Origin: Closterium sp. NIES-65
Taxonomy: Eukaryota; Streptophyta; Zygnematophyceae; Desmidiales; Closteriaceae
DNA: 64,000 bases
NCBI GenBank assembly: GCA_948144175.1
Contig: CANXME010002323.1
Coordinates: 1 to 64,000, forward strand
Direction of reading: 5' to 3'
The notes beneath the pieces are model-generated. The model saw only the letters and a program-made list of their open reading frames with translations. It had not been told where the DNA came from and searched no databases. This document shows positions 1 to 13,000 of this stretch, piece after piece. Every line of letters begins with the position of its first letter. Position 1 is the stretch's first letter. The position numbers and the translations under genes are program-made.

Positions 1-2869
1 GCTGCAGCAAATACCTGACCCGACACAGCTACATGACCAGATGCAATGAGAGGAGGAGACCCAGTGGTCAGTGTGTACAGGCTCAACCCCGGCCATCGTG
101 TAAACTGGCTAGGTGCCGGCCTGTGCGATCGTCCGTGGAGTGGGTCACTTGCTGACTCGAAGGAGTGAACTGGACAACCCCCGCATCCTGTAGCTCAGCA
201 CCACTCACCAAGTTCGTCGAGAACAAGGGGAGGTAAAGACCAGACAAGGTGCCAGAGGGGGCCGCCGAACACGGGAGGACAGTGGAGAAGTGAGAAAGGA
301 TAGGACCCCCTGAGGGGTCTGCCCGAGAGACTGCAACTGGCCGACTAAGCGGCGCGAGTGTGGTGCGGTCTCGAAAGAAGGAGCGAGAAGCCCCTGAGTC
401 AAGGGTGAAAGTGAGGGAGGCCGAAGCCGACGCGGTACCTGAGAGCGCAGACTCACCAGTACCTGAGGAAGCAGACGCACTGGCACCTAGAGCAGCAGCC
501 TCGCTAGCACCCAGAGAAGCAGCCTCACCAATACCTAGAGCAGCAGTCTCAATGCCCGGGTCGGGCGGAAAATACCGGTAACAGTCACCCTCATCACTAC
601 TAGTCACGACATACATGGCAGGAAGAATAGCACCGAAGTCAAGGTCAAAGATGGCTACTCATGCCCTAGACCACTCACCCTAGCGGGGGATCTCAGTGGC
701 CTCTGGGAACTAGTGACACTAAGCGTCCAACTGGCGGCCAAAGCAGCGCTTGGTTGGGTGCGCACCCCCACACTGCTCACCCGCGCGGTCGCCAGTGCGT
801 AGGACGTAGGTGCACGGACCAGTACCCCCACCCTGCTGACATGCAGCATACCACTCACAGAGCTGCTGAGAGGGGGGGGTGTCCCGAGTGCGCTGCTGCT
901 ACTTGCTGCTGCTGCTACTTGCTGGCGCGGACCACCACCGGAGCCGACCCGGACCAGCTCCACCTCCTCCGCTGCGTAGCGCCACCGCTGCGTAGCGCCA
1001 CCCCGACCAGCTCCACCTCCTCCGCCACCGCCTCCGCCACCGCCGCCACCTCCGCTACCTCCGCTCCCACTGCCACCGCCGCCACCAACACTGTCACCCC
1101 CGCCACCACTCCCACCACCACCCCCACTCCCTCTGCCGCCTCCACCGCCGCCTCCACCACCCCCGCTAGCTCCTCCAGCGCCCTGGCCCTCCTTGCCCTT
1201 GCCAGAGCGGGGTCTCCCGCTAGGGGTAGACGCCGCACCGACCGACTCAAGACCAACGAGGTCGGCCGCAGCAGCAGAGGCAACACAGGGCAAAAGGGGG
1301 AGGGGGAACAACCCTCAAAGATGGGGGTGCGAGGGTCACCACGAGAGGCTCCTACAGCGACTATGATCTTCTCTGCTGCTAGGAGGGCCTTCTCAAGGAG
1401 GTCAACGATGAGAGTGGTGGGAAAAACTGAGAGGAAGTGGTCCCTGACTACGCGAAGAGAGTCAGGGAGCCGGGTGACTATGTAGTAGAGGGTGATGTAC
1501 ATTGGGGGGGGTTCTTGGCGCAGAATTCAGCAGAAAGCGCAGTGTGGTTGCGAGTGTCACTAGTGCGCAGGTGCGTAATGAGGTCAGCGATTGTGGGAAA
1601 GGCAAGTAAGGTCAGGGAAGAGGTACGGTAACATGAGGCGGCTCAGTCCAGCAGTGGCAGGGGAGGAGTAGCGTGCAACTACAGCGTCGTACAAGGTCTG
1701 AGCACTCTTGTACTGGCTAAAGTGCGCACGCACAGAGGTAGGCAGGTGGCGACGCACAGCAAGACGTGCAGCAGCATCGCGTGTGGCCAAGTGTGAGCGA
1801 ACAGTGGCGTCAGCATCAGCAGCAGGGGGAGGAGAGGCACCATAGGTGAGGTCATAGAGGGAGGAGACCGTTCGCCCTATCGCACTGTAGGAAAAGCTGC
1901 AGGTCATCTATCCAGACGTCAAAGTCAATGGCTCGACCCTCAGCGTCAAAAGCGAGGACACTAGGGGTGGCCATGACAGCAGTAGTCTAGTAGCGCGAAC
2001 AGTGGGGTAAGGGCAATGCAGTGGTAGAGGCGCTGCTCTTACAAGACAGGGCCGGCTCAGGCGGTTTGGGCGGCAACTGCGGCTCGGCGGCTCGGGCGGG
2101 CAACTGCGGCTCGGCGACTCGGCGGCTCGGGCGGCTCGGGCGGCTGGGGCGGTAGGGGTAGGCGACGGGGTCGGGGCCGCAGGTAGGCGACGGGGCCGGG
2201 GCCGTAGGTAGGCGAAGGGGCCAGGGCTGCATGTAGGCGACGGGGCGGGGGCCGCAGGTAAGTGACGGGGCCGGAGCCGCAGGTAGGCGACGGGGCCGCA
2301 GGTAAGTGACGGAGCCGGGGCCGTAGGTAGGCGACGGGGCCCTAGGTAGGTGACGGGGCCGCAGGTAGGCGACGGGGCCGCAGGTAAGTGACGAGGCCGG
2401 GGCCGCAGATAGGCGACGGGGTCGGGGCTGAAGGTAGGGTGGCACGAGGGCCGCGGGGTAGGTGACGGGGCCGCAGGGCGGTTGATCGGGGCCAGGAAGG
2501 GCGGCGCCGGAGCCGCAGGGCTAGGCGACGGGGTCGTTAGGGCGGCGGATCGGGGCCGAGAGGGCGGCGCGACGCAGCTGCTAGGGGGGCGCGACGAGAT
2601 CAGAGAGGGGAGCGCGACTCGGGCAAAGGCTGAGCGCGCTCCTGGCAGGAAAAAAAACAAATCGAATCGGTGGGCCCTAGGAACAGTTCCCACGAGGGAA
2701 CCGGCTAGATACCATGAGAAAACTGAAATGAGAATGAAATGACTAAGTGAAAGTTGGGTACAAATACAAAGCCTAGAAAGCTATACCCCATATGTGCTAC
2801 CCCACTATAGCCTGCAATAGCTATGTCATATAAATCTGACAGTCCGTGGTTTAGGAGGCATATTGAACA
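1..2869 (-). mobile_element. Ty1/copia retrotransposon, 5' part (fossil, cut by window edge)
   Basis: Reading on the minus strand, a gag-like start (MATPSVLAFDAEGRAIDFD) lies near 1975. It is followed by a plant-copia gag stretch (RSHLATRDAAARLAVRRHLP) at about 1800-1740 and by an aspartic protease with the FTLDSGAS motif near 400. The rest of pol would lie to the left of the window. A putative primer-binding site (TGGTATCTAGCC, minus strand) at about 2703-2714 and a candidate short LTR at 2715-2869 mark the upstream end. The 1980-2560 leader is very GC-rich and internally repetitive. The copy is broken, with several breaks, and looks older than the two elements inside ATM. The family call is firm; the LTR boundary is tentative. 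Confidence 0.75.
2715..2869 (-). repeat. candidate LTR of the left-edge copia element
   Basis: Read on the minus strand, this 155-bp segment starts TGTTCAATATGCC and ends GTTTTCTCA, giving TG...CA termini. It directly abuts the putative primer-binding site. The partner LTR would be outside the window, so the right boundary cannot be confirmed. Confidence 0.4.
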
Positions 2870-3848
2870 GCAGAACTGATGCGAGGCTGTGCTCGGCGGT
2901 GAAAAGTCTTATTCCTTGTTCCCGTAATATATGCTCCAAGCCTCTTCCGCGATTTCCACTTCCAAGGGGACTGTTGCCTTTGGAGATTCCAGGGGTACCT
3001 TATCACCTATGTGTGACTAGGACAGTTCTTGATGGCAGATTCCGTTAGGCTAAAAATGCATTGTCGGAATGGTATGAACCCAATTAAAACCTGACAGCTG
3101 GTTCCGTGCGACGCTAAAACCAGTGGATAGCTGCTAGGAGACCCCTTGGGAAGACGTGGCGAGCTTACTAGCAGCGAGCTGACAGATCCCAGGGTCGACT
3201 CAAACTGATAGCCTGGAATTCGATAAGCATGCAAGATACCCGCATGATGGGTACAATTTAAATGTTTGCTTATAGAAGAACTCAAGCCGCATCTAATGGT
3301 GTAGTCTGTGTTGATAATATGAATCTCTAGCCTAGACATCGTCAGCTTTGAAGAGCTCGTCAAGATCCATGGCGACCTTAGCTGGACAACAGAAGCCATC
3401 ATATTTTTTTTTTGGCATTGGTCACATACATGTTTCGTGTGTGTTCGCTTGTTTGGAAGACTGGTTGGAACTTTGCCTTGACTGCTTGTATGTTCACGTC
3501 GACAACGACGTTCCCGACACGTTACGTTCGCCACAATCAGCTTGTTCCAACAGATTTCGTATCAACTCAGATGACAGTTCAGTTCTAAGCTTTACAAAAT
3601 AGATGTACAGCTCGTGTCAAATTGTACCTAGGTTCCCCACGAAAGCAGTTAAAAAACTACACTCTTGCTTGCGAAGTGACCACGTCCTCGCCAAACAGTT
3701 GAGCTATTAGCAAGCGCGTGGACGCAAACAGTGAGGTGAATTGCGATGCAGTTGTGCGAAGAATACATTGTTACTACTAGCCATTAGGGCGCGTCTTGCA
3801 GGGCGTGTTTTGTTCAATTGCATTTTTCTTTACGTAATTGTATGTGTG

Positions 3849-3880
<32 letters not shown>

Positions 3881-5130
3881 TGCTGTCCGCACGTCCAGAA
3901 ACCGGTTTGTGTCCGCCTGACGCGAGCCCACTTTCTTTCACGCCGACATACAGTCTCGCCCGAACAAAACTGAGTACCGTTTCAGATGTCGCGAGCGGTA
4001 ACCTTGCCGCCTTTAAAACAGAAATAGGCGTGGAAAAATGCCCTCGGGCATTCGTTAATTTCGTTTGAAACGTGCTGGTGATTTTCGCACTTCCGAGAAC
4101 AGCTTGGCAAACCCAGAAATGTGTGTACATGTTATGTACTCGAGTGCATGGCACGTGCTGCACACGATCTAGGACACGTAAAAATATCGATGCAAGAAAC
4201 GAATCCAGAAGGGACTGTCTGGCTCGCTCGTCAATTGCACGTGTTACAGGATATTATTGGGAATACCCGAAAATGAATGTACTTCCGCCTAACAAGACAC
4301 GCCCTTATTGACCAGTCTCGATCTGGCATACGAATTGATGGTGTAATGAAGACGTGATTTTCATTGAGCCAGGACGTTTCGCAAATGAACCAAGTCGTGG
4401 CTCGTTTCGTTTCCTGCTTCGATAAAACCATTAAGTCTGGTTACATTGCAAAGTAGGGTACGGGTCCGTAGATTGTTTGAAAACGAATGGACCTGATCAT
4501 CCTTAGAAGGCGTTCCCACAGTTTCCCGAAGAGAAAGTTCGCCCAGGCGGCTTGCAATTTGGCCAATTATGAGAAATTTGCCAACATGCGGCTCGAAGTT
4601 TGACCACCAAGATTCCCATCAAATTGGTCGTGCAAGTGTTCATCCGCAGCCGTATACGATCTCATCTGACGGCCCACGACGCCTACCGAATTATGCTACG
4701 ACCCAACAAACGTTTCTGTGCTATTGCCCGAAGTTCAGCTGTCCGGTTTGCGAGTCAACGCCATTCAATAGCAAATGTTTTTTGTTTTCGATTTTTCGGG
4801 CAACGTTTTACGCGGTAGTCAGAAATCCCAACCGAGTCGTTGAGTCCATCCGATTGTCAGATGTGAAGGCCTATTGGGTGCGACTAGATTTTTTACGTGT
4901 GTACTGGTCAGAAGGTCGCAATCTGGTCGTAACGGCTCGCAAGGATGCGGTGTCCAGAGTGGGGCAGTACCCCACTCTGACCACCATCCCGATAATTTTT
5001 GAGCCTGGTGGGCAAACTTCAGTGTCGGGAAACTGTGGGAACGCTATCTTAGTTGAGATTTGCATGTAGGATATCATACCTTCCAGGATTGCAGTTCAGA
5101 ATAGCAGACGCAGGACGCAAACGACGCAGG
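2870..5130. other. intergenic DNA, no gene recognised
   Basis: This is lower in GC than the rest of the window. It has a run of about 28 T at 3849-3877 and a 10-bp-arm hairpin with a CAGTA loop at 4955-4979. Open frames here (for example 4569-5069 plus, 3007-3534 minus) show no family motif and no splice-delimited structure. Near 3192-3208 there is a weak half-match to the GAGTCGAC palindrome family described below. Confidence 0.6.
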
Positions 5131-5133
5131 TTT

Positions 5134-5264
5134 CCTTCTCACTACGCCCGCTGCTTCCCTTCCGCTACCGCGCGCGCTGCTTCCCTTCCGCTCACCGCGC
5201 GCGCTGCTTCCCTTCCGCTCACCGCGCCCGCTGCTTCCCTTCCGCTCATCGCGCGTGCTGCTTC
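5134..5264. repeat. tandem repeat, about 27-bp unit, upstream of ATM
   Basis: There are about 4-5 imperfect copies of a unit containing GCTGCTTCCCTTCCGCTCAC, ending about 240 bp before the ATM start codon. They could lie in the promoter or 5' UTR. I see no convincing TATA box. Confidence 0.7.
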
Positions 5265-5324
5265 CTTTGCAATCACACCGATTGTATCGCAGTGTCCACC
5301 GTCGCCCCGCTGCTAAGACCTGCT

Positions 5325-5415
5325 TGCAGCCAGCTCACAGCCATCTTACTTCCAGCTCACCGCCGTCTTACTGCCAGCTCACCGCCGTCTTACTGCCAGC
5401 TCACCGCCATGTAAC
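5325..5415. repeat. tandem repeat, 21-bp unit, upstream of ATM
   Basis: There are about four copies of a unit containing CAGCTCACCGCCGTCTTACT in the region immediately 5' of the ATM start. The function is unknown; the position suggests promoter or 5' UTR. Confidence 0.7.
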
Positions 5416-5499
5416 TGCTTACTGCGCGCTGCTCGAATTCGGATTCGATTAGATTCCATTTTGTTAGTGCAGGGGCGGCAGGAGTGAGGAGCGCACAGC

Positions 5500-7134
5500 A
5501 TGGCGGCGGTGGTGGCGCGGTCGGAGGTGGAGGCGATGGTGCAGCTGCTGGGCGCGGACAAGGCCAGGCAGCGCGAGGTACGGCGGGTAATGGGGGCCTT
5601 GTGGGGCGTCTCAACAGTTTTGCGGGAGGGGCTTTTCATATCTCTCAAGAGGTGATGATGGCGCTGTTGGGCGCGGTCAGGGCCAAGCCGCGCGAGGAAC
5701 CGCGGTAGGTAATGGGAGGGTGCTGCCAGGCCAGGGGTTGTGATGCGGGGTATTAGGGCGCCTCGGAAGGCGGTGGTTCAGCTAGTGGGGGTGGAGTGAG
5801 CCTAGCAGCACGGGGTGCGGCACGGGGTGCGGCACGGGGTGCGGCACGTGACAGGGGGCTGAACCTGGCGTTATCACAGGGGCTATGTTGTGCGATGGAT
5901 ATGGTGTGCGGTGGAAATGGTGTGCGGTGGATATCGTGTGCGGTGGATATGTTGTGAGTAGTCCCTTTGCTGCTGCTTGGATTCAAGCTCTTCTCCCATA
6001 CCTTTCTTCTGTGTTGTTATTTGTATACTGTGCTTCGCATGCTGTGCGTCTCGTGCTGTGCTTCTTGTGCTGTGCTTCTCATGCTGTGCTTCTCGTGCTG
6101 TGCTTCTCGTGCTGTGCTTCTCATGCTGTGCTTCTCGTGCTGTGTTTCTCGTGCTGTGCTTCCCGTGCTGTGCTGGCAGGAGGGCTTTAGGAGGCTGCAT
6201 CGCTACATGCACGACTCGTGCATGCTGTCCTTCTGCACCGCTCTGGACCGAGGTACTGACCAGAGGGTACTGCCCCGTTGCCCCTTTGCCCCATTGCACC
6301 ATTCCTGCATTTCCCCATTTCCCCATTTCCCCATTTCCCCATTTCCCCATTTCCCCATTGAACCATTTCCCCATTGAACCATTTCCCCATTGAACCATTT
6401 CCCCATTGAGCCATTTCCCCATTTCCCCATTTCCCCATTGAACCATTTCCCTATTGAACCATTTCCCCATTGAACCATTTCCCCATTTCCCCATTTCCCC
6501 ATCGCCCCATTTCCCCATTTCCCCATCCCCCATTACCTCCATTCTCCCATTCCTCCATCAATCACTAATCATTCCCCCATTTCCCCAACTCCCTTTGTCC
6601 CACTGCCTTAGCGCCCCTGCCGCCGTGTTGGCGCATGAGATAGCTCTGGTGCACGCGCATGGCAGTGCTGCGCACGCGCATGGCAGTGCTGCGCACGCGC
6701 ATCCAAAGGGACGTGCTCGCCACACACACCACCTTTTGCCATATTCTAATGTTCTCCTGTCTCCATATTGCCCTGTTTCCCTGTTGCCTTGTTGCCCTGC
6801 TGGCACACACACACATGCAACAGAGGACCTGTGGTGGCATCACTGTGGTGGCATCACTGTGGTGGCATCACTGTGCACTGCCGTCCAAAGGGACGTGCTC
6901 ACCTCACCACACACACCACCTCTTGCCCTGTTGCCCTTCCCTGTCACCCTGTTTCTCTGTTGTCCACGCTCACACGCAACAGAGGAGCTGTGGTGCACCG
7001 TGGTGGCAGCGCTGTGCACGGCCATCAACAGGGACATGGTCGCCACACCGTACACACCACCCTTTGACTTGTTCCCCTGTTGCCCTTCCCTGTCACCCTG
7101 CTCCCTTGCTGGCACACACACACACACACACACA

Positions 7135-7171
<37 letters not shown>

Positions 7172-7180
7172 ATACACACA

Positions 7181-7248
<68 letters not shown>

Positions 7249-10075
7249 CATCAGAGGAGCTGTGGTGCACCGTGGTGGCAGCGCTGTGCACGGCCATCAA
7301 CAGGGACGTGCTCGCCACAAACGCCACGCGCACGCGCCGCACCCACAGGCAGGAAGCAGCGAGGGAGCTGCGGAGGCTGATAGAGGCGGCAGATGAGAGA
7401 GGTGCTGTGAGGGAGAGGGGGGGAGGAAGGGGGGGTGTGAGAGGGAGTTGGAGGGGTTTGCATGCAGAGGGGGGTGGGTGGGTGGATGCAGTGAGTGAGG
7501 CACACGCAGGCAGGAAGCAGCGAGGGAGCTGAGGAGCCTGTAGAGGCCGCAGCTGAGAGAGGTGCCACGAGTGCCGGGTGAGGGGGTTGTGGTGGAGGGG
7601 GTTGTGGTGGAGGGGGTTGTGGTGGAGGGGTTTGGGTGTGGAGGGGTTTTGGGTGTGGAGGGGTTTGGGTGTGGAGGGGTTTGGGTGTGGAGGGGGTCGG
7701 GAATGGGGATGCTTCTGTGTGAGGGTTATTTTTGAGATTTCTCAAATGCATCTGTCAGGGAGGGATGCAGTGAGTGCGGCTCGCACAGCTGCCGGAGTCA
7801 CTGCTGTCAGAATCCCAACCACTTAGACCATTGGGATAAAAGGGCTTGTTTGTGTAGCGGGTGAGTGCGCCCATAACCCCCCAGGCCAACATGCCTCTAA
7901 CCCTTCCCTAGGATCAATCAGGGAACTCCAATGCACCTCTGACAACTGCCTCCATCCCCCCGCTCTTCCCCTCACTTCCCCTCACTTCCCCTGCCTCCCC
8001 CAGTACCCCCACCCCCTCTAGCGCTCACCCCTTGTGCCTCAGCAGCAGGGTGTGCACGGCGTGTCAGCACATAGCATCCGCACGACCCAATTCACTGCCT
8101 CCACATCCCCCCTCTCGTCCCTTCCCCTCCCCTGCCTTCCCAGTCCCCCCACCCCCACTGGGCGCACACCCCTTGCGCCTAGCCACCAGGGTGGGCACGG
8201 TGTGTCAGCACATAGCAGCCACACTAATCGTCTAATTCTCCTTCCTCCTTTGCTCCCCTCCCCTGCCTTCCCAGTCCCCCCACCCCCACTGGGCGCCCAC
8301 CCCTTGCGCCTAGCCAACAGGGTGCGCACACTGTGCCAGCACATATCAACCACGCTGCCCCTGGCGCCCTCCTTCCTCACCGACTACTGTCACACGCTGC
8401 TCGCGCTGCTTGCCGTGCCTGACTATGCGCTCTGCATCACCCACACCAAGACACTGCGAGGTGAGACGTGGTGCGCACCGTGTGTCAGCAGATAGCGGCA
8501 ATGCTGCACTGCCTCTGGCGCCCTCCTTTCTCACCGAATACTGCCATGCGCTGCTCGCCCTGCTCGCCGTGCCCGACTATGCGCTCTGCATCGCCCACAC
8601 CAAGACACTGCGAGGTGAGATGGGGTGCGCACGGTGTGTCAACACATAGCAGCAATGCCGCCCTGCCCCAGGCGCCTGTTTTTCTCAGGTGAGATGAGTG
8701 CGGTGCTGTACGGTGAGAAGGGTGCTGTGCTGCGAAGTAAACTCCGAACCTTTTCATTTGACCGTGCCATGCCGTAGAGTCTGAGAGGGCAACGTTGCAC
8801 AACATATCACATCACATAGTCTTCCCCATTCCCACTCATCACTTGTTTGCCTCCTCGCGTGTGTCCTCTGTGCCCTCTTTGCCCTCTGTGCCCTCTGTGC
8901 CCTCTGTGTCTTCTGTGCCCTGCGTGTGGGCTGCAGAGCTCATCACATTCTTTATGAGCCACCTGGAGCTGGCAGTTGGAGCAGCTACCGCCACCACAAC
9001 ACCAGGAGTGCTCCTCCCGCCCGCGTCGGCATCACCTGCTGCTGGTGCCGCTACAGTGTCCAGTCTGGAGGCCGCTTCCTCCGTGCTGGCGCTGACTCGC
9101 TGTGCTGCGGGCGGAGCCTCCCTGAAGGTGCAGCAGCAGCGCGACATGGTAGCCAGCTTTACCCGCATCTTCACTCACCTCAGGTGCGAGTTTTGAGAAT
9201 TCACACACCTCAGGCATGGTGCTCCTGCCGCTGTTCACACATGTCAGGTGCGAGTAAGTTTTGAGAATTCGCAAAAGCAGCAGCGCGACATGGCGGCCAG
9301 CTTCACGCGCATCTTTACTCACCTCAGGCAGGTTGCTCGTGCCTCCGTTCCCACACCTCTGAGAGTAATCAAAAGCAGCAGTGTGGAGTCGCTACCAGCT
9401 TCACACGCCTGAGGTTGCATTCGCCGCCACGTTCCGATCATTCCAGCTTGTATTTTCACCTCAGCTTGCATTCTACCAGAAAAGCTGTGGCAGCCCTTTG
9501 TTTGGCGCGTGACAGCCCATTGCACCTTTGATAACCTCACCTTCCTTTTTTTCATCCTTTCTGCACTCTTGGGCTGGGTGGGCCCCCTTCATCCTGTTGC
9601 ACGCAGCAGGTGCACCGACAGGGTAGCGGCACAATCAGGGGCTTGGTGACTCGCGGTGTGCCTTGCGGACAGACCACTTAGTGTGCCCATGCTCCTCATG
9701 CTCCTCATGCTCCTCATGCTCCTCATGCTCCTCATGCTCCTCATGCTCCTCATGCTCCTCATGCTCCTCATGCTCCTCATGCTCCTCATGCTCCTCATGC
9801 TCCTCATGCTCCTCATGCTCCTCATGCTCCTCATGCTCCTCATGCTCCTCATGCTCCTCATGCTCCTCATGCTCCTCATGCTCCTCATTCTCCTCATTCC
9901 CCCACACCGCAGTGACGACGGCCGGTTGGCACGCAAGCTGCTGGCGTGTGGGGCAGCCTTCCTCGCAGCGTGTGGGAGGGGCCTTGCTGCAGCAGGGGAA
10001 CTGGCGGGGCTGCTAGGTGCACTCAGGGGCTTTGTGGTGCGCACGTGGCACTGCACTCGGGATGAGAATGTCATG
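5500..10075 (+). CDS. ATM: ATM exons 1-6 (TAN motif and N-terminal helical repeats)
   Basis: Exons: 5500-5577, 6180-6252, 7255-7401, 8275-8460, 8937-9183, 9913-10075. Exon 2 ([18 protein letters not shown]) follows the TAN motif. Exon 3 ([19 protein letters not shown]), exon 4 ([19 protein letters not shown]) and exon 6 ([17 protein letters not shown]) align by eye with the N-terminal 250 residues of Arabidopsis ATM, where the last reads DEGKLSRKLIECVNTFL. Phases chain as 0, 1, 1, 1, 2, 0. The exon 4 acceptor could also lie slightly downstream of 8275. Exons 1, 3, 4, 5 and 6 each have partial copies close by. Confidence 0.88.
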
Positions 10076-13000
10076 GTGAGTCAAGATAGCAGTGCATGTG
10101 ATGGCGAGCGCAGACTCACTGGTGATGCCTGTGATGGATCATTGCACTGACAGGGTTGCTGGGTGCACGCGGGGACTTTGTGGTGGGCACGTGGCACTGC
10201 ACACGAGATAAGTTTTGAGGCGCCACAGCACACAGGACGAGAATGTCATGGTGAGTCAAGATAGCGGTGCATGTGATGGCGGGCGCAGATGCATTCGGTA
10301 AGCCCTCCCAGACACACATCTGCTGCATATGATGGACATCGTTCCAAGGGGGATGCTGGGTGCACTGCACTCAGGGGCTTTGTGGTCAGAACAGAACGTG
10401 GCACTGCACAGCACACAGAATGAGATGAGAATGTGAGGATGAGGCAAGACACAGTGTGCATGGGATGGGATGGGATGGATGGGATGGGATGGGATGGGAT
10501 GGGATGGGATGGGATGGGATGGGATGGGATGGAGGGCTCCACACCACAGCTGCTGCAACGCATGTCATGGCTTCACACGCTCTTCCGCCCCTCGCCCCTC
10601 CCCCTTTTCCCTTCAGGAGGGCCTCGTTCTCTCTGCGCGCATGCTCGTGCGCCTCACAGCAGGAGGGGAACTGCACGACGGCGATGATGGGAGCGAGGAG
10701 GGGGCGGAGGGGGCACCGCTGGCAGCAGGAGGGGGTGGAGGGGGCAGCAGCAAGGTGCAGAGCGAGTTGCAGAGGGAGGTGCAGAGGGAGGTGCAGAGGG
10801 AGGTGCTGTTGCTGGTGGTGAAGGAACTCTCGCGCTCCTCCACTGCTGCTAGCACCACTGCCTCTGCCAGCCTGCTTCGAGGGTGCGTGGCGGGGCGGGT
10901 GATAGTGAGCGGGTGGCTGGGTGGGTGCTGGCTGGATGGCTGGCTGGCGTGGCAGGGTGGGTGGGTGGGTAGATGTGAGGATGGTGGGTGGGTGGATGGG
11001 AGGATAGTGGGTGGGTGGGTTAACTTGTGCTCTGCAGTTTCGTCGTTCCACTCTGGAGTGTACGGGGCGTGACATAGGTAGACGCTGGGCCAGTTGACTT
11101 TTGAGTCGACTCAAAAGTCAACTCTGGAGTGTACGGAGCGTGGCATAGATAGATGCTGGGCCAGCTCCCCCAGCAATGCACTGCTTCCCTCCCTGTACGC
11201 CTCACTGCTTCCCTCCCTGTACGCCTCACTGCTTCCCTCCCTGTACGCCTCACTGCTTCCCTCCCTGTACGCCTCACTGCTTCCCTCCCTGTACGCCTCA
11301 CTGCTTCCCTCCCTGTACGCCTCACTGCTTCCCTCCCTGTACGCCGCACTGCTTCCCTCCCTGTACGCCTCACTGCTTCCCTCCCTGTACGCCTCACTGC
11401 TTCCTTCCCTGTACGCCTCACTGCTTCCCTCCCTGTACGCCTCACTGCTTCCCTCCCTGTACGCCGCACTGCTTCCCTCCCTATACGCCTCACTGCTTCC
11501 CTCCCTGTACGCCTCACTGCTTCCCTCCCTGTACGCCTCACTGCTTCCCTCCCTGTACGCCTCACTGCTTCCCTCCCTGTACGCCTCACTGCTTCCCTCC
11601 CTGTACGCCTCACTGCTTCCCTCCCTGTACGCCTCACTGCTTCCCTCCCTGTACGCCTCACTGCTTCCCTCCCTGTACGCCTCACTGCTTCCCTCCCTGT
11701 ACGCCTCACTGCTTCCCTCCCTGTACGCCTCACTGCTTCCCTCCCTGTACGCCTCACTGCTTCCCTCCCTGTACGCCGCACTGCTTCCCTCCCTGTACGC
11801 CTCACTGCTTCCCTCCCTGTACGCCTCACTGCTTCCTTCCCTGTACGCCTCACTGCTTCCCTCCCTGTACGCCTCACTGCTTCCCTCCCTGTACGCCTCA
11901 CTGCTTCCCTCCCTGTACGCCGCACTGCTTCCCTCCCTATACGCCTCACTGCTTCCCTCCCTGTACGCCTCACTGCTTCCCTCCCTGTACGCCTCACTGC
12001 TTCCCTCCCTGTACGCCTCACTGCTTCCCTCCCTGTACGCCTCACTGCTTCCCTCCCTGTACGCCTCACTGCTTCCCTCCCTGTACGCCTCACTGCTTCC
12101 CTCCCTGTACGCCTCACTGCTTCCCTCCCTGTACGCCTCACTGCTTCCCTCCCTGTACGCCTCACTGCTTCCTTCCCTGTACGCCTCACTGCTTCCCTCC
12201 CTGTACGCCTCACTGCTTTGTCACCGAATACGCACGGTCGTGCATATAAGGTGCCAGTTATGTTGAGGTGTAGTTCTGGTGCAGCAATGTTGAGTATGAA
12301 TATTCGAGGGTAGGTAGTTGGGGAACCAGGGAAGTTGACGCGAGGTTGGTAGGAGAGCACCAAGGGAGAAATCCACGCGACCAATGTGATTGAACCAACC
12401 CAAGCTCGAGCCGCACATTGAGAAATGCACGGTTCGAGGCCAGGCCAGGTAAAGTCACTCTCTCACACATCCCTGATGCTTTCCGTTTGTTATCCTTTCG
12501 CATAGTGGAGAGTTGTTTCCTTAACTCACAGCTAGGTGGCACACCACTCAGAGAGGACCCTTGAGGTGGGAGTTCCGACTCTTTCATAAGAGAATGGCTG
12601 AGAAGTGGCTGAGGCAGCAGAAGGAACTGAGAAGAAGAAGAGAATCAGAATGCAGGCAGATGACTAGCAGAGCTGTTTCTCCAACAGCTTTCCTCCCTGT
12701 ACGCCTCACTGCTTCCCTCTCTATACGCCTCACTGCTTCCCTCTCTGTACGCCTCACTGCTTCCCTCTCTGTACGCCTCACTGCTTCCCATGAGCTGCTC
12801 GTGCATCCCCCACTCCCCCTCCGCCTTCCCTCTCCGCCTCAAACCCCCTCGCTGCAGTCTGGATGTGCGGGCAGTGACAGCAGCGTCCAGGTCATCGCTG
12901 CACGCATCATCCTCCGTGGCGCAATCCCATTGGCCAATCATGGACCTCGCTGCCTCGCTCCTCTCCCAGGTGCCATCGCCTCACCTCCTCTCCTTCCCAA

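Noticed and set aside
754-1485. Plus-strand proline/threonine-rich frame at the left edge
   Set aside because: It is the opposite strand of the copia gag spacer; low-complexity GC-rich sequence keeps it open.
4569-5069. 166-codon plus-strand open frame upstream of ATM
   Set aside because: No recognisable motif, no supporting splice structure, and composition like the surrounding non-coding DNA.
8485-8614. A separate ATM exon after exon 4
   Set aside because: It is a copy of the exon 4 end with its donor and is out of register at its 5' side; listed as an echo instead.
11020-12384. Long open frames on both strands over the 24-bp repeat
   Set aside because: The unit length is a multiple of three and contains no stops, so all frames stay open; there is no codon structure or homology.
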